This document shows positions 1-11,272 of a stretch of DNA of 64,000 bases, one piece after another. The stretch is from Paraburkholderia caballeronis (GTDB lineage Bacteria; Pseudomonadota; Gammaproteobacteria; Burkholderiales; Burkholderiaceae): assembly GCF_900104845.1 (NCBI RefSeq), contig NZ_FNSR01000001.1, forward strand, positions 3,472,001 to 3,536,000. The letters are read 5' to 3'. The notes under the pieces were generated by a model. The model worked only from the letters and a program-made list of their open reading frames with translations, did no database searches and had not been told where the DNA came from. Positions within the stretch are counted from its first letter, which is position 1. Every line of letters starts with the position of its first letter. Both the position numbers and the translations under genes were made by a program.

Positions 1-1517
<1,517 letters not shown>

Positions 1518-1964
1518 CTACGGCGACGGCTGCGCGGGCGCGGCGGACGCCGGCGGCGGCTCCGTCACGAAGCCGATCCGTTCGAGCCCCGCCTGCTGCG
1601 CGGCGCCCATCACCTGCGCGATCACCTCGTAGCGCGTCGAGCGTTCGGCGCGCAGTTGCAGGTCCGGCTGCTCGGGGCTTTTCGCGGCGGCCGCGAAACG
1701 CTGGCGCATCTCGTCCGCCGACACCGGCTGGCCGTCCCAGAAGATCCGGCCCGCGCCGTCGATCGACAGCGTGACCGTCTGCGGCGTCTGCCGCGCGGGC
1801 TCGGCCGCGACCTTCGGCAGATCGAGCCGGATCGCATGCGTGAACAGCGGCGCGGTGATGATGAAGATCACCAGCAGCACGAGCATCACGTCGATCAGCG
1901 GCGTCATGTTGATGTCCGCCATCGGCGCGGAGTCGCGGTTGCGTTCGAGTCCGCCGAATGCCAT
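1518..1964 (-). CDS. ExbD/TolR family biopolymer transport protein
   Basis: 148 residues. This is the inner-membrane partner of the ExbB/TolQ proton channel, which passes proton-motive force to TonB or TolA. The single N-terminal membrane segment (about residues 20-42) carries the conserved Asp in MTPLIDVMLVLLVIF, followed by a periplasmic domain of normal length. The ATG at 1964 has a good GAAGGAG ribosome site. It lies 24 bp downstream of the exbB-like gene, so the two are co-transcribed. The sequence cannot decide between an Exb and a Tol role; no tonB, tolA or pal gene is nearby. Confidence 0.9.
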   Translation of the reverse strand: MAFGGLERNRDSAPMADINMTPLIDVMLVLLVIFIITAPLFTHAIRLDLPKVAAEPARQTPQTVTLSIDGAGRIFWDGQPVSADEMRQRFAAAAKSPEQPDLQLRAERSTRYEVIAQVMGAAQQAGLERIGFVTEPPPASAAPAQPSP

Positions 1965-1988
1965 CGGATGCTCCTTCGGGTTCGCGCG

Positions 1989-2696
1989 TCAGCGCGCGCC
2001 GGATTCGACCGGCTCGTGCCGGCGCGGCTCGGCGGCCGGCGCGCACACGTACGCGTGCAGGTCGTGCGCGAAGCCGTCGAGGTCGTCGGACAACTGCCGC
2101 GCGAGACGGCCGAGCACGTTGTACGCGAGCACCGCCGGAATCGCGACGACAAGGCCGAACGCGGTCATGATCAGCGCCTCGCCGACCGGGCCGGCGACGT
2201 TCTCGATCTGCGCCTGGCCGCTCGCCGCGATGCTGCCGAGCGCGTGATAGATGCCCCACACGGTGCCGAGCAGCCCGACGAACGGCGCGGTGCTGCCGAT
2301 CGACGCGAGCAGCACCTGGCCGAATTCGAGCCGCCGCTGCGACGCGAGAAGCGCGCCGCGCAACGCGCGCAGCACGCGTTCGCCGCGCTCGACGCGCGAC
2401 AGCAGCACCCCGGGAATGTCGGCTTCGGCGGATGCGAGCGCCGCTTCGGCGAGCGGCAGGAACACGCGCTCGCGATCGGTTTGACGCAACGTCGCGACGC
2501 CGTCGGACAGCGTGCGCGTCTGCCAGAACCGCGCGATTCCGCGCGGCCCCTGGCGTTTCGCGCGCACCAGCATCCAGCTTTTGACGATCACGAAGCACCA
2601 GCTCGCGACGGACATCGCGAGCAGCACCCACGCGACCGCATGCGTGACCGCGTCGCTGGACTGCAGATAGTGGATGACGCCCGTACCCGCTGCCAT
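1989..2696 (-). CDS. MotA/TolQ/ExbB proton channel family protein
   Basis: 235 residues, forming the proton channel with the downstream ExbD-like protein. Three membrane segments are visible: about residues 15-40 (VAWVLLAMSVASWCFVIV), about 125-150 (STAPFVGLLGTVWGIYHAL) and about 170-195 (GEALIMTAFGLVVAIPAVLAY). The signature GLLGTVWGIYHAL is characteristic of the family. The start is the ATG at 2696. dapB ends 52 bp upstream on the same strand. Confidence 0.9.
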   Translation of the reverse strand: MAAGTGVIHYLQSSDAVTHAVAWVLLAMSVASWCFVIVKSWMLVRAKRQGPRGIARFWQTRTLSDGVATLRQTDRERVFLPLAEAALASAEADIPGVLLSRVERGERVLRALRGALLASQRRLEFGQVLLASIGSTAPFVGLLGTVWGIYHALGSIAASGQAQIENVAGPVGEALIMTAFGLVVAIPAVLAYNVLGRLARQLSDDLDGFAHDLHAYVCAPAAEPRRHEPVESGAR

Positions 2697-2748
2697 CGGA
2701 CCTCGCTACCGGCGGCGCAGACGCGCCACGCCCGCCGGAGAAAAACGC

Positions 2749-3600
<852 letters not shown>

Positions 3601-3673
3601 TCATGCATGCTGCGGCGGTGCGCGTCCTGACCGGACCGCACGTGCGGTCGATCGCGCAGTCCGCTCAGTCCGT

Positions 3674-4594
3674 TCAGTTCGCCGGTGCGGATGCCGGCGC
3701 AGGCGGCGCGGCCAGCGACGGATTCTGCGCGGGCGCGGGCGGCGTCACGTCGCCGGTGCCCTGGCTGCCGGCGGTCGGCCCGACCGGGTTCGGCGGCGGA
3801 CCGTTCGGCGTCGGCGGCGGCTGGCGGCGCAATTGCACCTGCTGCGGCATCGTGCCGACGTTCGGCGGCAGGCCGGCCGACGGCGGCGTGTTCGCGCGCA
3901 CCGACGGCGTCAGGCCGGTCGGCGTCTGCACCGCGTTCGTCGCGCGGTTCGCCGCGTCGGCAGCCTGTGCGTTCGGTTCGACCGGCAATGCGGCCGTCGC
4001 GTTGCCGAGTTCCGACGACGGCGTGCGCGCGGTGTCCGGAACCGTTGCGCCGATCGCCGCCGCAGCGGCCTCCGAACCCGCGGCGGCCGCTGCGGCGCTG
4101 CTGGCGACGGGCGCCGAAGCGGCCGCGGCAGCCTTCGCGCGGGCGCGCCGGCCTGCGCGGTCGCCGTCGATCTCGGCGAGCAGTTCGAGGTTCGACGGCA
4201 GGTCTTCGCCGCCGGTCCAGTTGGCAACGCGGTCGCCGTCGAAATTCACGACGAAGTCACGCTGCTGGACGACGGCCGTCGAGCCGCGCTTGAAGTAGAA
4301 CACGTAGTCCCAGCGGTTCGCGTGGAACAGGTCGGTAAGGAGCGGCGTGCCGAGCAGTTGTTTCACCTCCGCACGCGACATGCCGACGCGCATCTGGGCC
4401 GCGGCTTCCTTCGACACGAAATTGCCCTGCACGATCGTGATCCGATACGGCGTGATGCTTTGCGCGACGCGCTGAGTCAGGCTGTCGTAAGTCGAGCAGC
4501 CGGCGACAACCGCGAGCGCCGCGGTCAGCAGCGTCCCCGTCAGGGTGCGCGCGAGGCGGCCTCCCTGGCCGATCGTTTTGGATTCTGGAATCAT
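3674..4594 (-). CDS. bamE: Outer-membrane assembly lipoprotein BamE (SmpA/OmlA), long form
   Basis: About 306 residues. It is a lipoprotein of the BAM complex that inserts beta-barrel proteins. The lipobox AVVAGC marks the lipidated Cys, followed by the SmpA/OmlA fold (about residues 40-140: ITIVQGNFVSKEAAAQMRVGMSRAEVKQLLGTP in pieces). The rest, about 160 residues, is Ala/Pro/Asn-rich and looks disordered; E. coli BamE has only ~113 residues. The chosen start is the ATG at 4594; a GTG at 4603 is an alternative. It is divergent from fur, the common arrangement in beta-proteobacteria. Confidence 0.9.
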   Translation of the reverse strand: MIPESKTIGQGGRLARTLTGTLLTAALAVVAGCSTYDSLTQRVAQSITPYRITIVQGNFVSKEAAAQMRVGMSRAEVKQLLGTPLLTDLFHANRWDYVFYFKRGSTAVVQQRDFVVNFDGDRVANWTGGEDLPSNLELLAEIDGDRAGRRARAKAAAAASAPVASSAAAAAAGSEAAAAAIGATVPDTARTPSSELGNATAALPVEPNAQAADAANRATNAVQTPTGLTPSVRANTPPSAGLPPNVGTMPQQVQLRRQPPPTPNGPPPNPVGPTAGSQGTGDVTPPAPAQNPSLAAPPAPASAPAN

Positions 4595-4645
4595 TTCCCT
4601 CACCGTGCGGGCTCTTTTATCGCATTCGTAGCGAAGCCGCGCGTA

Positions 4646-4667
4646 TTCTGTCGAAGTTCTGTCGAAG
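4646..4667. repeat. Two tandem copies of an 11-bp unit in the bamE-fur promoter region
   Basis: TTCTGTCGAAG occurs twice back to back (4646-4656 and 4657-4667) in the 139-bp divergent region between bamE and fur. One helical turn separates the copies, so a protein could bind both on the same face. It has no resemblance to a Fur box. Confidence 0.6.
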
Positions 4668-4733
4668 ATGACCGGAACAGCAAAAACGCATTACCATTAA
4701 GAACCCAGCATTGTACTCCAGGGACTTATTGTC

Positions 4734-5162
4734 ATGACCAATCCAACCGATCTGAAGAACATCGGGCTAAAAGCGACACTGCCGCGCCTCAAGATCCTGG
4801 AGATTTTTCAGCACAGCCCGGTCCGCCACCTGACGGCTGAAGACGTTTATCGCAGCCTGCTGAACGAAGAACTCGACATCGGCCTCGCGACCGTCTACCG
4901 CGTGCTCACGCAGTTCGAGCAGGCGGGCCTCCTCACGCGCAGCAACTTCGAATCCGGCAAGGCGGTGTTCGAGCTGAACGAAGGCACCCACCACGATCAC
5001 CTGGTGTGCCTCGACTGCGGGCTCGTCGAGGAATTTTTCGACCCCGAAATCGAGAAGCGCCAGCAATTGATCGCCACCGAACGCGGCTTCAAGCTGCAGG
5101 AACACGCGCTCGCGCTGTACGGCGCATGCACGAAGGACAACTGCCCGCATCGCAAACATTGA
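4734..5162 (+). CDS. fur: Ferric uptake regulator Fur
   Basis: 142 residues. It is an iron-dependent repressor. The winged-helix domain covers residues ~1-83 (the recognition helix lies in the region ending [18 protein letters not shown]), and the dimerisation/metal domain follows. The metal ligands are visible in [11 protein letters not shown] (about 87-97) and in the C-terminal pair CTKDNC. ATG at 4734. It is divergent from bamE and followed by a strong bidirectional terminator shared with gap. Confidence 0.97.
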   Translation: MTNPTDLKNIGLKATLPRLKILEIFQHSPVRHLTAEDVYRSLLNEELDIGLATVYRVLTQFEQAGLLTRSNFESGKAVFELNEGTHHDHLVCLDCGLVEEFFDPEIEKRQQLIATERGFKLQEHALALYGACTKDNCPHRKH

Positions 5163-5222
5163 TCCAGCCACCCCTGCTGCGCACTGTCGATCGGGTCTTG
5201 ATCGTGCGCAGACAGGCCAACG

Positions 5223-5257
5223 AAAAAACGCCACGGCATCGCTGCCGTGGCGTTTTT
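5223..5257. terminator. Bidirectional terminator between fur and gap
   Basis: A 15-bp perfect stem (5224-5238 paired with 5243-5257; core ACGCCACGGCA/TGCCGTGGCGT) with a 4-nt loop, starting with an A run and ending with a T run. It can end both the fur transcript on the plus strand and the convergent gap transcript on the minus strand. Confidence 0.9.
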
Positions 5258-5299
5258 CGTTGAAGCACCGCATCGGGCCGCGCAGGCCCGACACGCCGC

Positions 5300-6310
5300 T
5301 TACTTCGCGTTCGCGAGCGCGACCGCGGTGTCCAGCATGCGGTTCGAGAAACCCCACTCGTTGTCGTACCAGCTCGACACCTTCACGAGACGGCCCGACA
5401 CCTTCGTCAGCGTCGCGTCGAACGTCGACGACGCCGGGTTGTGGTTGAAGTCGATCGACACGAGCGGCGCCGTGTTGTAGCCGAGGATGCCCTTCAGCGC
5501 GCCTTCCGACGCTTCCTTCATGATCGCGTTCACTTCTTCGACCGTCGTGTCGCGCTTCGCGATGAACGACAGGTCGACGATCGACACGTTGATCGTCGGG
5601 ACGCGGATCGCGTAGCCGTCGAGCTTGCCGTTCAGTTCCGGCAGCACGAGGCCGACCGCCGCCGCCGCGCCGGTCTTCGTCGGGATCTGGCTGTGCGTCG
5701 CCGAGCGCGCGCGGCGCAGGTCCTCGTGGTACACGTCGGTTAGCACCTGGTCGTTCGTGTACGCGTGGATCGTCGTCATCAGGCCGGTTTCGAGGCCGAT
5801 TTTGTCGTTCAGCGGCTTGACGAGCGGCGCGAGGCAGTTCGTCGTGCACGAGGCGTTCGAGATCACCGTGTCCGACGCCTTCAGCACGCCGTGGTTCACG
5901 CCGTAGACGATCGTCGCGTCGACGTCCTTGCCGCCCGGCGCCGAGATGATGACCTTCTTCGCGCCGCCCTTGATGTGCGCGCTCGCCTTTTCCTTCGTCG
6001 TGAAGAAGCCGGTGCATTCCAGCACGACGTCGACGCCCAGCTCGCCCCACGGCAGTTCGGCCGGGTTGCGGTTCGCGAGCACGCGGATGCGGTCGCCGTT
6101 CACGACGAGGAAGTCGCCGTCCACCGACACTTCGCCGGGGAACTTGCCGTGCGCGGTGTCGTACTGCGTCAGGTGGGCGTTGGTCTTCGCGTCACCGAGG
6201 TCGTTGATCGCGACGATCTCGATGTCGTGCTTCTTGCCGTTTTCATAGAAGGCGCGCAGCGTATTGCGGCCGATCCGGCCGTAGCCGTTGATTGCGACGC
6301 GAATCGTCAT
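5300..6310 (-). CDS. gap: Glyceraldehyde-3-phosphate dehydrogenase, type I
   Basis: 336 residues. It oxidises glyceraldehyde-3-phosphate to 1,3-bisphosphoglycerate with NAD+. The NAD-binding motif [10 protein letters not shown] is at the N-terminus, and the catalytic Cys155 lies in [12 protein letters not shown]. The Rossmann domain ends with Asp in AINDLGD, typical of NAD use. ATG at 6310 with a purine-rich site (GGAG) just upstream. It lies 94 bp downstream of tkt on the same strand, so the two central-carbon genes probably share a transcript. Confidence 0.98.
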   Translation of the reverse strand: MTIRVAINGYGRIGRNTLRAFYENGKKHDIEIVAINDLGDAKTNAHLTQYDTAHGKFPGEVSVDGDFLVVNGDRIRVLANRNPAELPWGELGVDVVLECTGFFTTKEKASAHIKGGAKKVIISAPGGKDVDATIVYGVNHGVLKASDTVISNASCTTNCLAPLVKPLNDKIGLETGLMTTIHAYTNDQVLTDVYHEDLRRARSATHSQIPTKTGAAAAVGLVLPELNGKLDGYAIRVPTINVSIVDLSFIAKRDTTVEEVNAIMKEASEGALKGILGYNTAPLVSIDFNHNPASSTFDATLTKVSGRLVKVSSWYDNEWGFSNRMLDTAVALANAK

Positions 6311-6404
6311 GGTTTATCTCCTGATGGCTGAAAAATCCTGATGCCGGGCCGGGCGCGAGCCCGGCCGCCGTGCGCCGCGCTTCCGGGCGGCGCGGCGTCA
6401 CGCA

Positions 6405-8441
6405 TTAGTCGAGCGCCGCCTTCGCCGTGGCGACGATGTGCTCGACCGTGAAGCCGAAATACTTGAACAGCACGCCGGCCGGGGCCGACTCGCCGAACGA
6501 GTCGATGCCGACCACGCCGCCTTCGAGACCCACGTACTTGCGCCAGAAGTCGGTCACGCCCGCTTCGATCGCGACGCGGCGCACGCCCTTCGGCAGCACG
6601 CGCTCGCGATACGCTTCGTCCTGGCGGTCGAACGCGTTGGTCGACGGCATCGACACGACGCGCGCGCCGATCCCTTCGCGCTGCAGCGGCTCGACCGCCT
6701 TCAGCGCGAGTTCGACTTCGGAGCCGGTCGCGATCAGGATGATCTTGCGCGCGGGGATGTCGTCGTTCCAGTCGCGCAGCACGTAACCGCCCTTCGCGAT
6801 GTTCTCGATCTGTGCGTCGGTGCGCTCGCTGTACGCGAGGTTCTGGCGGCTGAACACGAGGCACGACGGGCCGTGATGCTCGATCGCCTGGGTCCACGCA
6901 ACCGCCGTCTCGACCGTGTCGGCCGGACGCCACAGCGTGATGTGCGGGATCAGCCGCAGGCTCGCGAGCTGCTCGACCGACTGGTGCGTCGGGCCGTCCT
7001 CGCCGAGGCCGATCGAGTCGTGCGTGAACACGAAGATCGACGGCGCCTTCATCAGCGCGGCGACGCGCAGCGCGTTGCGGCTGTAGTCGGAGAACGTCAG
7101 GAACGTGCCGCCGAACGGCTTGTAGCCGCCGTGCAGCGCGAGCCCGTTGATCGCGGCGCTCATGCCGAATTCGCGCACGCCGTAGTTGATGTGGTTGCCC
7201 CACTGGACGCCCGCGCCGTCCTTGTTCGCGCGGACCGGCTTCGACGCCTTCCAGTTCGTCAGGTTCGAGCCGGTCAGGTCAGCCGAACCGCCGAGCAGTT
7301 CCGGCAGCGCGGCGGCGAGCCCTTCGATCGTCTGCTGCGACGCCTTGCGGGTCGCGACCGTTTCCTTGCGCGCGTCGGCGTCCGCGATGATCGCCTTCGC
7401 CTTCTGCGCCCAGTCGTCGGGCAGGCGCTTCGCGTTGCGGCGCTCGAACTCGGCGGCTTCCTGCGGATACTTCGCCTTGTACTGCGCGAACGCGTCGTTC
7501 CACGTCGCTTCGAGCTTCGCGCCGGACGCCTTCGCGCTCCAGTCGTCGTACGCTTCCTGCGGCACGACGAACGGCTCCCACTTCCAGCCGGACGCCGCGC
7601 GCCACTTCGCGATCTCTTCCGCGCCGAGCGCCGCGCCGTGCACGTCGTGGCCGCCCTGCTTGGTCGGCGCGCCCTTGCCGATCACCGTCTTGCAGCAGAT
7701 CAGCGTCGGCTTGTCCGACGCCTTCGCCTTCTGGATCGCCGCGTCGACCGCGTCGACGTCATGGCCGTCCACGTGCGGGATCACGTTCCAGCCGTACGCC
7801 TCGAAACGCTTCGGCGTGTCGTCGTGGAACCAGTTCACGACGTCGCCGTCGATCGAAATGCCGTTGTCGTCGTACAGCGCGATCAGCTTGTTCAGCTTCA
7901 GCGTGCCGGCGAGCGAGCAGGCCTCGTGCGAGATGCCTTCCATCATGCAGCCGTCGCCGAGGAACACGTACGTGTGGTGATCGACGATCTTCGCGTCCGG
8001 CTTGTTGAATTCGTCCGCGAGCAGCGCCTCCGCGAGCGCCATGCCGACCGCGTTCGCGACCCCCTGGCCGAGCGGGCCGGTGGTCGTCTCGACGCCCGGC
8101 GTGATGCCGTATTCCGGATGGCCGGGCGTCTTCGAATGCAGCTGGCGGAAGTTCTTCAGTTCGCCGATCGGCAGCTCGTAGCCGGTCAGGTGCAACAGCG
8201 AATACAGCAGCATCGAGCCGTGGCCGTTCGACAGCACGAAGCGGTCGCGGTCGTTCCAGTGCGGGTTCGCCGGGTTGTGGCGCAGATGGCGCGACCACAG
8301 CGCGACCGCGATTTCGGCCATGCCCATCGGCATGCCGGGGTGGCCCGAGTTTGCCTGTTGAACGGCGTCCATGGACAGCGCGCGGATCGCGTTGGCCATC
8401 AGCTGGGTAGAGGCGGCGGGGGAAGAGGACGGGGTCGTCAT
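6405..8441 (-). CDS. tkt: Transketolase
   Basis: 678 residues, normal length. It transfers two-carbon units in the pentose phosphate (and, where present, Calvin) pathway using thiamine diphosphate. The substrate His lies in [17 protein letters not shown] and the ThDP-binding motif is [13 protein letters not shown] (about residue 157). The transketolase signature [12 protein letters not shown] (about residue 470) is in the pyrimidine domain, and the C-terminal domain begins after about residue 540. ATG at 8441; gap follows. The 600 bp upstream are non-coding. Confidence 0.97.
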   Translation of the reverse strand: MTTPSSSPAASTQLMANAIRALSMDAVQQANSGHPGMPMGMAEIAVALWSRHLRHNPANPHWNDRDRFVLSNGHGSMLLYSLLHLTGYELPIGELKNFRQLHSKTPGHPEYGITPGVETTTGPLGQGVANAVGMALAEALLADEFNKPDAKIVDHHTYVFLGDGCMMEGISHEACSLAGTLKLNKLIALYDDNGISIDGDVVNWFHDDTPKRFEAYGWNVIPHVDGHDVDAVDAAIQKAKASDKPTLICCKTVIGKGAPTKQGGHDVHGAALGAEEIAKWRAASGWKWEPFVVPQEAYDDWSAKASGAKLEATWNDAFAQYKAKYPQEAAEFERRNAKRLPDDWAQKAKAIIADADARKETVATRKASQQTIEGLAAALPELLGGSADLTGSNLTNWKASKPVRANKDGAGVQWGNHINYGVREFGMSAAINGLALHGGYKPFGGTFLTFSDYSRNALRVAALMKAPSIFVFTHDSIGLGEDGPTHQSVEQLASLRLIPHITLWRPADTVETAVAWTQAIEHHGPSCLVFSRQNLAYSERTDAQIENIAKGGYVLRDWNDDIPARKIILIATGSEVELALKAVEPLQREGIGARVVSMPSTNAFDRQDEAYRERVLPKGVRRVAIEAGVTDFWRKYVGLEGGVVGIDSFGESAPAGVLFKYFGFTVEHIVATAKAALD

Positions 8442-8832
8442 GTCGAGTCCGGGAACGAGTGCAAAAAGCGGCGTGCGCGAAGTGGCGGCGGCACAGCAGC
8501 GCGGGGTCCGGAAGCTCGGCTAGCCGTCCGCTACGACGCACGATGCGGCGCCGGAAGACGCGAAACGGGCAGAGCAAACGGGCAAGGCTGCAAAGGGCGA
8601 TAGTCTAACAGATCGTGCAGATTTTCCCTGTCGGACAGGCGCGTCGGCGCGGGCTCCGAAGGCCGGTGCGGCCCGCCGCGCGGCGGGCCGAAGCGACGCG
8701 CGCGCCAGCACCTGCGGCGCGCCGGCGATCGCCTCCGCAGCTCGGCCGCAGCGTGCGCATCCGCCGTACCCGCCGCGACGGCGCGACACGTCGCGCGACG
8801 TTAGCGGTCGAGCCGCGATCGAGGCCGGGGAC

Positions 8833-8931
8833 GGCTCTCGATCGGCTCTCGATCGGCTCTCGATCGGCTCTTGATCGGCTCTTGATCGGCTCTCGATCGG
8901 CTCTCGATCGGCTCTCGATCGGCTCTCGATC
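8833..8931. repeat. Nine tandem copies of an 11-bp unit GGCTCTCGATC
   Basis: Copies start at 8833, 8844, 8855, 8866, 8877, 8888, 8899, 8910 and 8921. Copies 4 and 5 carry a single C-to-T change (GGCTCTTGATC); the other seven are identical. Each copy ends in GATC, so nine GATC sites are spaced 11 bp apart, about one helical turn. The array lies about 110 bp upstream of the speE-like start and about 390 bp upstream of tkt. Such near-perfect copies indicate recent expansion and probable length variation. Confidence 0.95.
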
Positions 8932-8991
8932 GGCCCGCGAGCGGCGCGGCAGTGCGCCCCGATCAGTCGAGTTCAGCCCGCATGCAGCACG

Positions 8992-8997
8992 TATAAT
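8992..8997 (+). promoter_or_regulatory. Putative -10 box for the speE-like gene
   Basis: Perfect TATAAT, 46 nt upstream of the GTG start at 9044. No clear -35 hexamer is present at 16-18 bp, so an activator or a weak -35 would be needed. Confidence 0.45.
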
Positions 8998-9043
8998 TCC
9001 GCCGTTTGCCTTACTTTTCCGGCTGCGCCGCGCGCGACCCATC

Positions 9044-9907
9044 GTGAACGACCCGCTCATTTTCCACCCCGCCGCCGACACGCTCTACGGGTTCCCTGGC
9101 GCGCGACGGCTGGAGTCCGTCGCTTCGGCGTGGCAGCGCATCGAGGTCTGGGACACGCCGCAACTCGGCTGCCTGTTCACGCTCGATGGCCGGCCGATGA
9201 CGTCCGCCGGCGACGAGTTCGTCTATCACGAATGCATGGTGCATCCGGCCGCGCTCACGCACCCGTCGCCGCGCGCGGCGCTCGTGCTCGGCGGCGGCGA
9301 CGGCGGCGCGGCGCGCCAGTTGCTCAGGCACCCGGGCATCGCGCGGATCGTCGTCGCGGAACTCGATCCGGACGTCGTGCGGCTCACCGGCGACTATCTG
9401 CCGGAGGTGCGCGGCGGCGCGTTCGACGACCCGCGCGTCGAACTGGTGATCGGCGACGCCGCGCTGTTCGTCGCGGCGACCCGCGAGCGTTTCGACCTCG
9501 TCGTATTCGACCTGACGCCGCCGGACTCGCCGGCCGCCGGGCTCTACACACGCGAGTTCTACGCGGCGCTGAAACGCGTGACGACGGACGACGCGCTCGT
9601 GTCGCTGCACCTCGGCTCGCCGTATCAGCACGCGGCGCGGATCGGCGCGCTGCTCGACGGACTGCGCGCGTCGTTCGCGACGGTGCGCACGCTCGGCGCG
9701 TTCGTGCCGCTGTACGGCTCGTTATGGCTGATGGCGGTCGCGAGCGACCGGCTCGATCCGCTCGCGCCCGATGCGGCCACGCTCGCGCAACGGATCGCGC
9801 AGCGCGGGATCGCCGGTCTGCGCTGCTACGACGCCCGCGTGCACGCCGCGCTGTTCGCGGCGCCGCTGACCGCGCGCGATAAACTAGGGCCATTGCTGGA
9901 GCCGTGA
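9044..9907 (+). CDS. Spermidine-synthase-like protein (SAM-dependent methyltransferase fold)
   Basis: 287 residues from the GTG at 9044. The fold is that of polyamine aminopropyltransferases: DEFVYHE (residues 57-63), the nucleotide-binding GGGDGGAARQLL (83-94), and the acidic end of the next strand (VVAELDPD). The catalytic motif, normally DxTDPxGP, reads DLTPPDSP (156-163), so one of the two substrate-binding Asp residues is replaced by Pro159. No S-adenosylmethionine decarboxylase gene is nearby. It may act on another substrate, or be one of the widespread SpeE-like proteins of unknown role. Confidence 0.75.
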   Translation: MNDPLIFHPAADTLYGFPGARRLESVASAWQRIEVWDTPQLGCLFTLDGRPMTSAGDEFVYHECMVHPAALTHPSPRAALVLGGGDGGAARQLLRHPGIARIVVAELDPDVVRLTGDYLPEVRGGAFDDPRVELVIGDAALFVAATRERFDLVVFDLTPPDSPAAGLYTREFYAALKRVTTDDALVSLHLGSPYQHAARIGALLDGLRASFATVRTLGAFVPLYGSLWLMAVASDRLDPLAPDAATLAQRIAQRGIAGLRCYDARVHAALFAAPLTARDKLGPLLEP

Positions 9908-9974
9908 CGCCGGCGGTCCGCCGCTCGGCGACGCCGCAGCGACGCCCATCGAACCTCGAACCTGGAGAGCCCTG

Positions 9975-10385
9975 ATGACCGCACCACGTCCCGCCGGAGT
10001 GCCGTGGCTGACGCCGTACCTGACGGTGCGCGACGCCCGCGCCGCGATCGCCTTCTTCGAGGCGGCTTTCGGTTTTTCGGTGCGCGACTGCGTACAGGAC
10101 GACGGCGTGGTGATGCACGTGGAGATGAGCTATCACGACCAGTTGATCGTGATGTTCGCGCCGGAGGGGGCATTCGGCTCGACCGCGCACACGCCGCGCA
10201 GCGCGGGCGCGATCGCGCCGCAGTCGTTCTACCTGTACGTCGACGACGTCGACACGGTGTACGCCCGCGCGCTGACGGCCGGCGCGAAGTCGCTGAGCGA
10301 GCCGCAGGACCAGTTCTGGGGCGACCGCTTCGCTCAGATCGAGGATCTCGACGGCTACCGCTGGGCGCTCGCCTGCCACCTTTGA
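9975..10385 (+). CDS. VOC (glyoxalase/bleomycin-resistance) family protein, PhnB-like
   Basis: 136 residues. It has the paired beta-alpha-beta-beta-beta modules of the vicinal oxygen chelate superfamily: WLTPYLTVRDARAAIAFFEAAFGF, then the second half beginning QSFYLYVDDVDTVYARAL and ending FWGDRFAQIEDLDGYRWALA. These are marks of the PhnB-like/YdcJ subgroup. ATG at 9975 with the GGAGAG site 8 bp upstream. The substrate cannot be inferred. It lies between the speE-like gene and rsmE on the same strand. Confidence 0.85.
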   Translation: MTAPRPAGVPWLTPYLTVRDARAAIAFFEAAFGFSVRDCVQDDGVVMHVEMSYHDQLIVMFAPEGAFGSTAHTPRSAGAIAPQSFYLYVDDVDTVYARALTAGAKSLSEPQDQFWGDRFAQIEDLDGYRWALACHL

Positions 10386-10402
10386 TGGTCTCCCTCTGAT
10401 CG

Positions 10403-11158
10403 ATGAGTACGTCTTCCGTGCCCCGCTTTTTCGTCGGCGTCCCGCTTCAGTCCGACGACGTGATTACCCTTCCCGATGAAGTCACCCGCCATGTTCAGGT
10501 GCTGCGCCTGCAAGCCGGCGACGCGATCGCGCTGTTCAACGGCGACGGCGGCGAATACCGCGCGGAAATCGTCGGCGTCGAACGGCGCGCGGCAACGGTG
10601 CGCATCGGAGCATTCCGCGACGTGGAGGCCGAGCCGCCGTACCGGCTGACGCTCGCGCAGGGCATCGCCGGCAGCGACAAGATGGACTGGCTGATCGAGA
10701 AGGCCGTCGAACTCGGCGCGTCCGGCTTCGCGCCGCTGACGACCGCGCGCGGCGTCGTGCGGCTGTCCGGCGAGCGCGCGCAAAAGCGGCACGCGCACTG
10801 GCAGCGCATCGTGCAGGCCGCGTGTGAGCAGTGCGGCCGCAACCGGCTGCCGGACGTCGCGCCATCGCGCGAGATCGGCGCGTGGCTCGACGCGCTGCCC
10901 GCGACGCCGGCGGACGGCGAATTGCGGCTGCTGCTGTCGCCGCGCGCGAGCATTGCGTTCGCGGCGCTGCCCCACACGCCGCCGGCGGGCGAAGTGATCC
11001 TGCTGATCGGACCGGAAGGCGGGTTGTCGCCCAACGAAGAGGACGCGGCCGTCGCGCGCGGATTCACGTCGATCGGCCTCGGGCCGCGCGTGCTGCGCAC
11101 CGAGACGGCGGGCATCGCGGTGCTGGCCGCGCTGGCCGGACGCTGGGGGGGATGGTGA
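10403..11158 (+). CDS. rsmE: 16S rRNA (uracil-1498-N3)-methyltransferase
   Basis: 251 residues. It methylates U1498 of 16S rRNA in the 30S subunit. An N-terminal PUA-like domain (about 1-75, HVQVLRLQAGDAIALFNGDG) precedes a SPOUT domain whose knot motifs LLIGPEGGLSPNEEDAA (about 200-215) and LGPRVLRTETA (about 223-233) are diagnostic. ATG at 10403, 17 bp after the VOC gene stop, so probably co-transcribed. Confidence 0.95.
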   Translation: MSTSSVPRFFVGVPLQSDDVITLPDEVTRHVQVLRLQAGDAIALFNGDGGEYRAEIVGVERRAATVRIGAFRDVEAEPPYRLTLAQGIAGSDKMDWLIEKAVELGASGFAPLTTARGVVRLSGERAQKRHAHWQRIVQAACEQCGRNRLPDVAPSREIGAWLDALPATPADGELRLLLSPRASIAFAALPHTPPAGEVILLIGPEGGLSPNEEDAAVARGFTSIGLGPRVLRTETAGIAVLAALAGRWGGW

Positions 11159-11208
11159 GAATACGGGCGAAAGGGGACGGCGAAACAGCAAACGCCGCCT
11201 GAAAACGA

Positions 11209-11233
11209 CAAGGCCCGCCGAAGGCGGGCCTTG
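11209..11233. terminator. Terminator between rsmE and the barstar gene
   Basis: An 11-bp perfect stem CAAGGCCCGCC/GGCGGGCCTTG with a 3-nt loop. Read on the minus strand it is followed by TCGTTTTC, a short T tract suiting the barstar gene that ends at 11273. For rsmE the 3' side lacks a T run. Confidence 0.75.
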
Positions 11234-11272
11234 CATAAAACGGATGCCGAAACAAACGCGGCGCCGAACGGC

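Larger units (their letters stand above)
8442..9043. other. Non-coding divergent region tkt-speE-like gene
   Basis: About 600 bp between divergent genes. It holds nine copies of an 11-bp tandem repeat (8833-8931) and a TATAAT at 8992-8997 for the rightward gene. No credible reading frame is seen; the longer ones run through the tandem repeat and show an artificial 11-residue period. Confidence 0.6.

Noticed and set aside
6438..8603. A 721-codon open frame antisense to tkt
   Set aside because: Low-complexity Arg/Val/Ala/Asp composition and no homology; tkt on the minus strand is complete and conserved.
8605..9081. A minus-strand frame with an 11-residue repeat (REPIESRSRAD-like)
   Set aside because: The repeat is only the translation of the 11-bp DNA tandem repeat. 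The flanking parts match nothing, and the SpeE-like start region is on the other strand.
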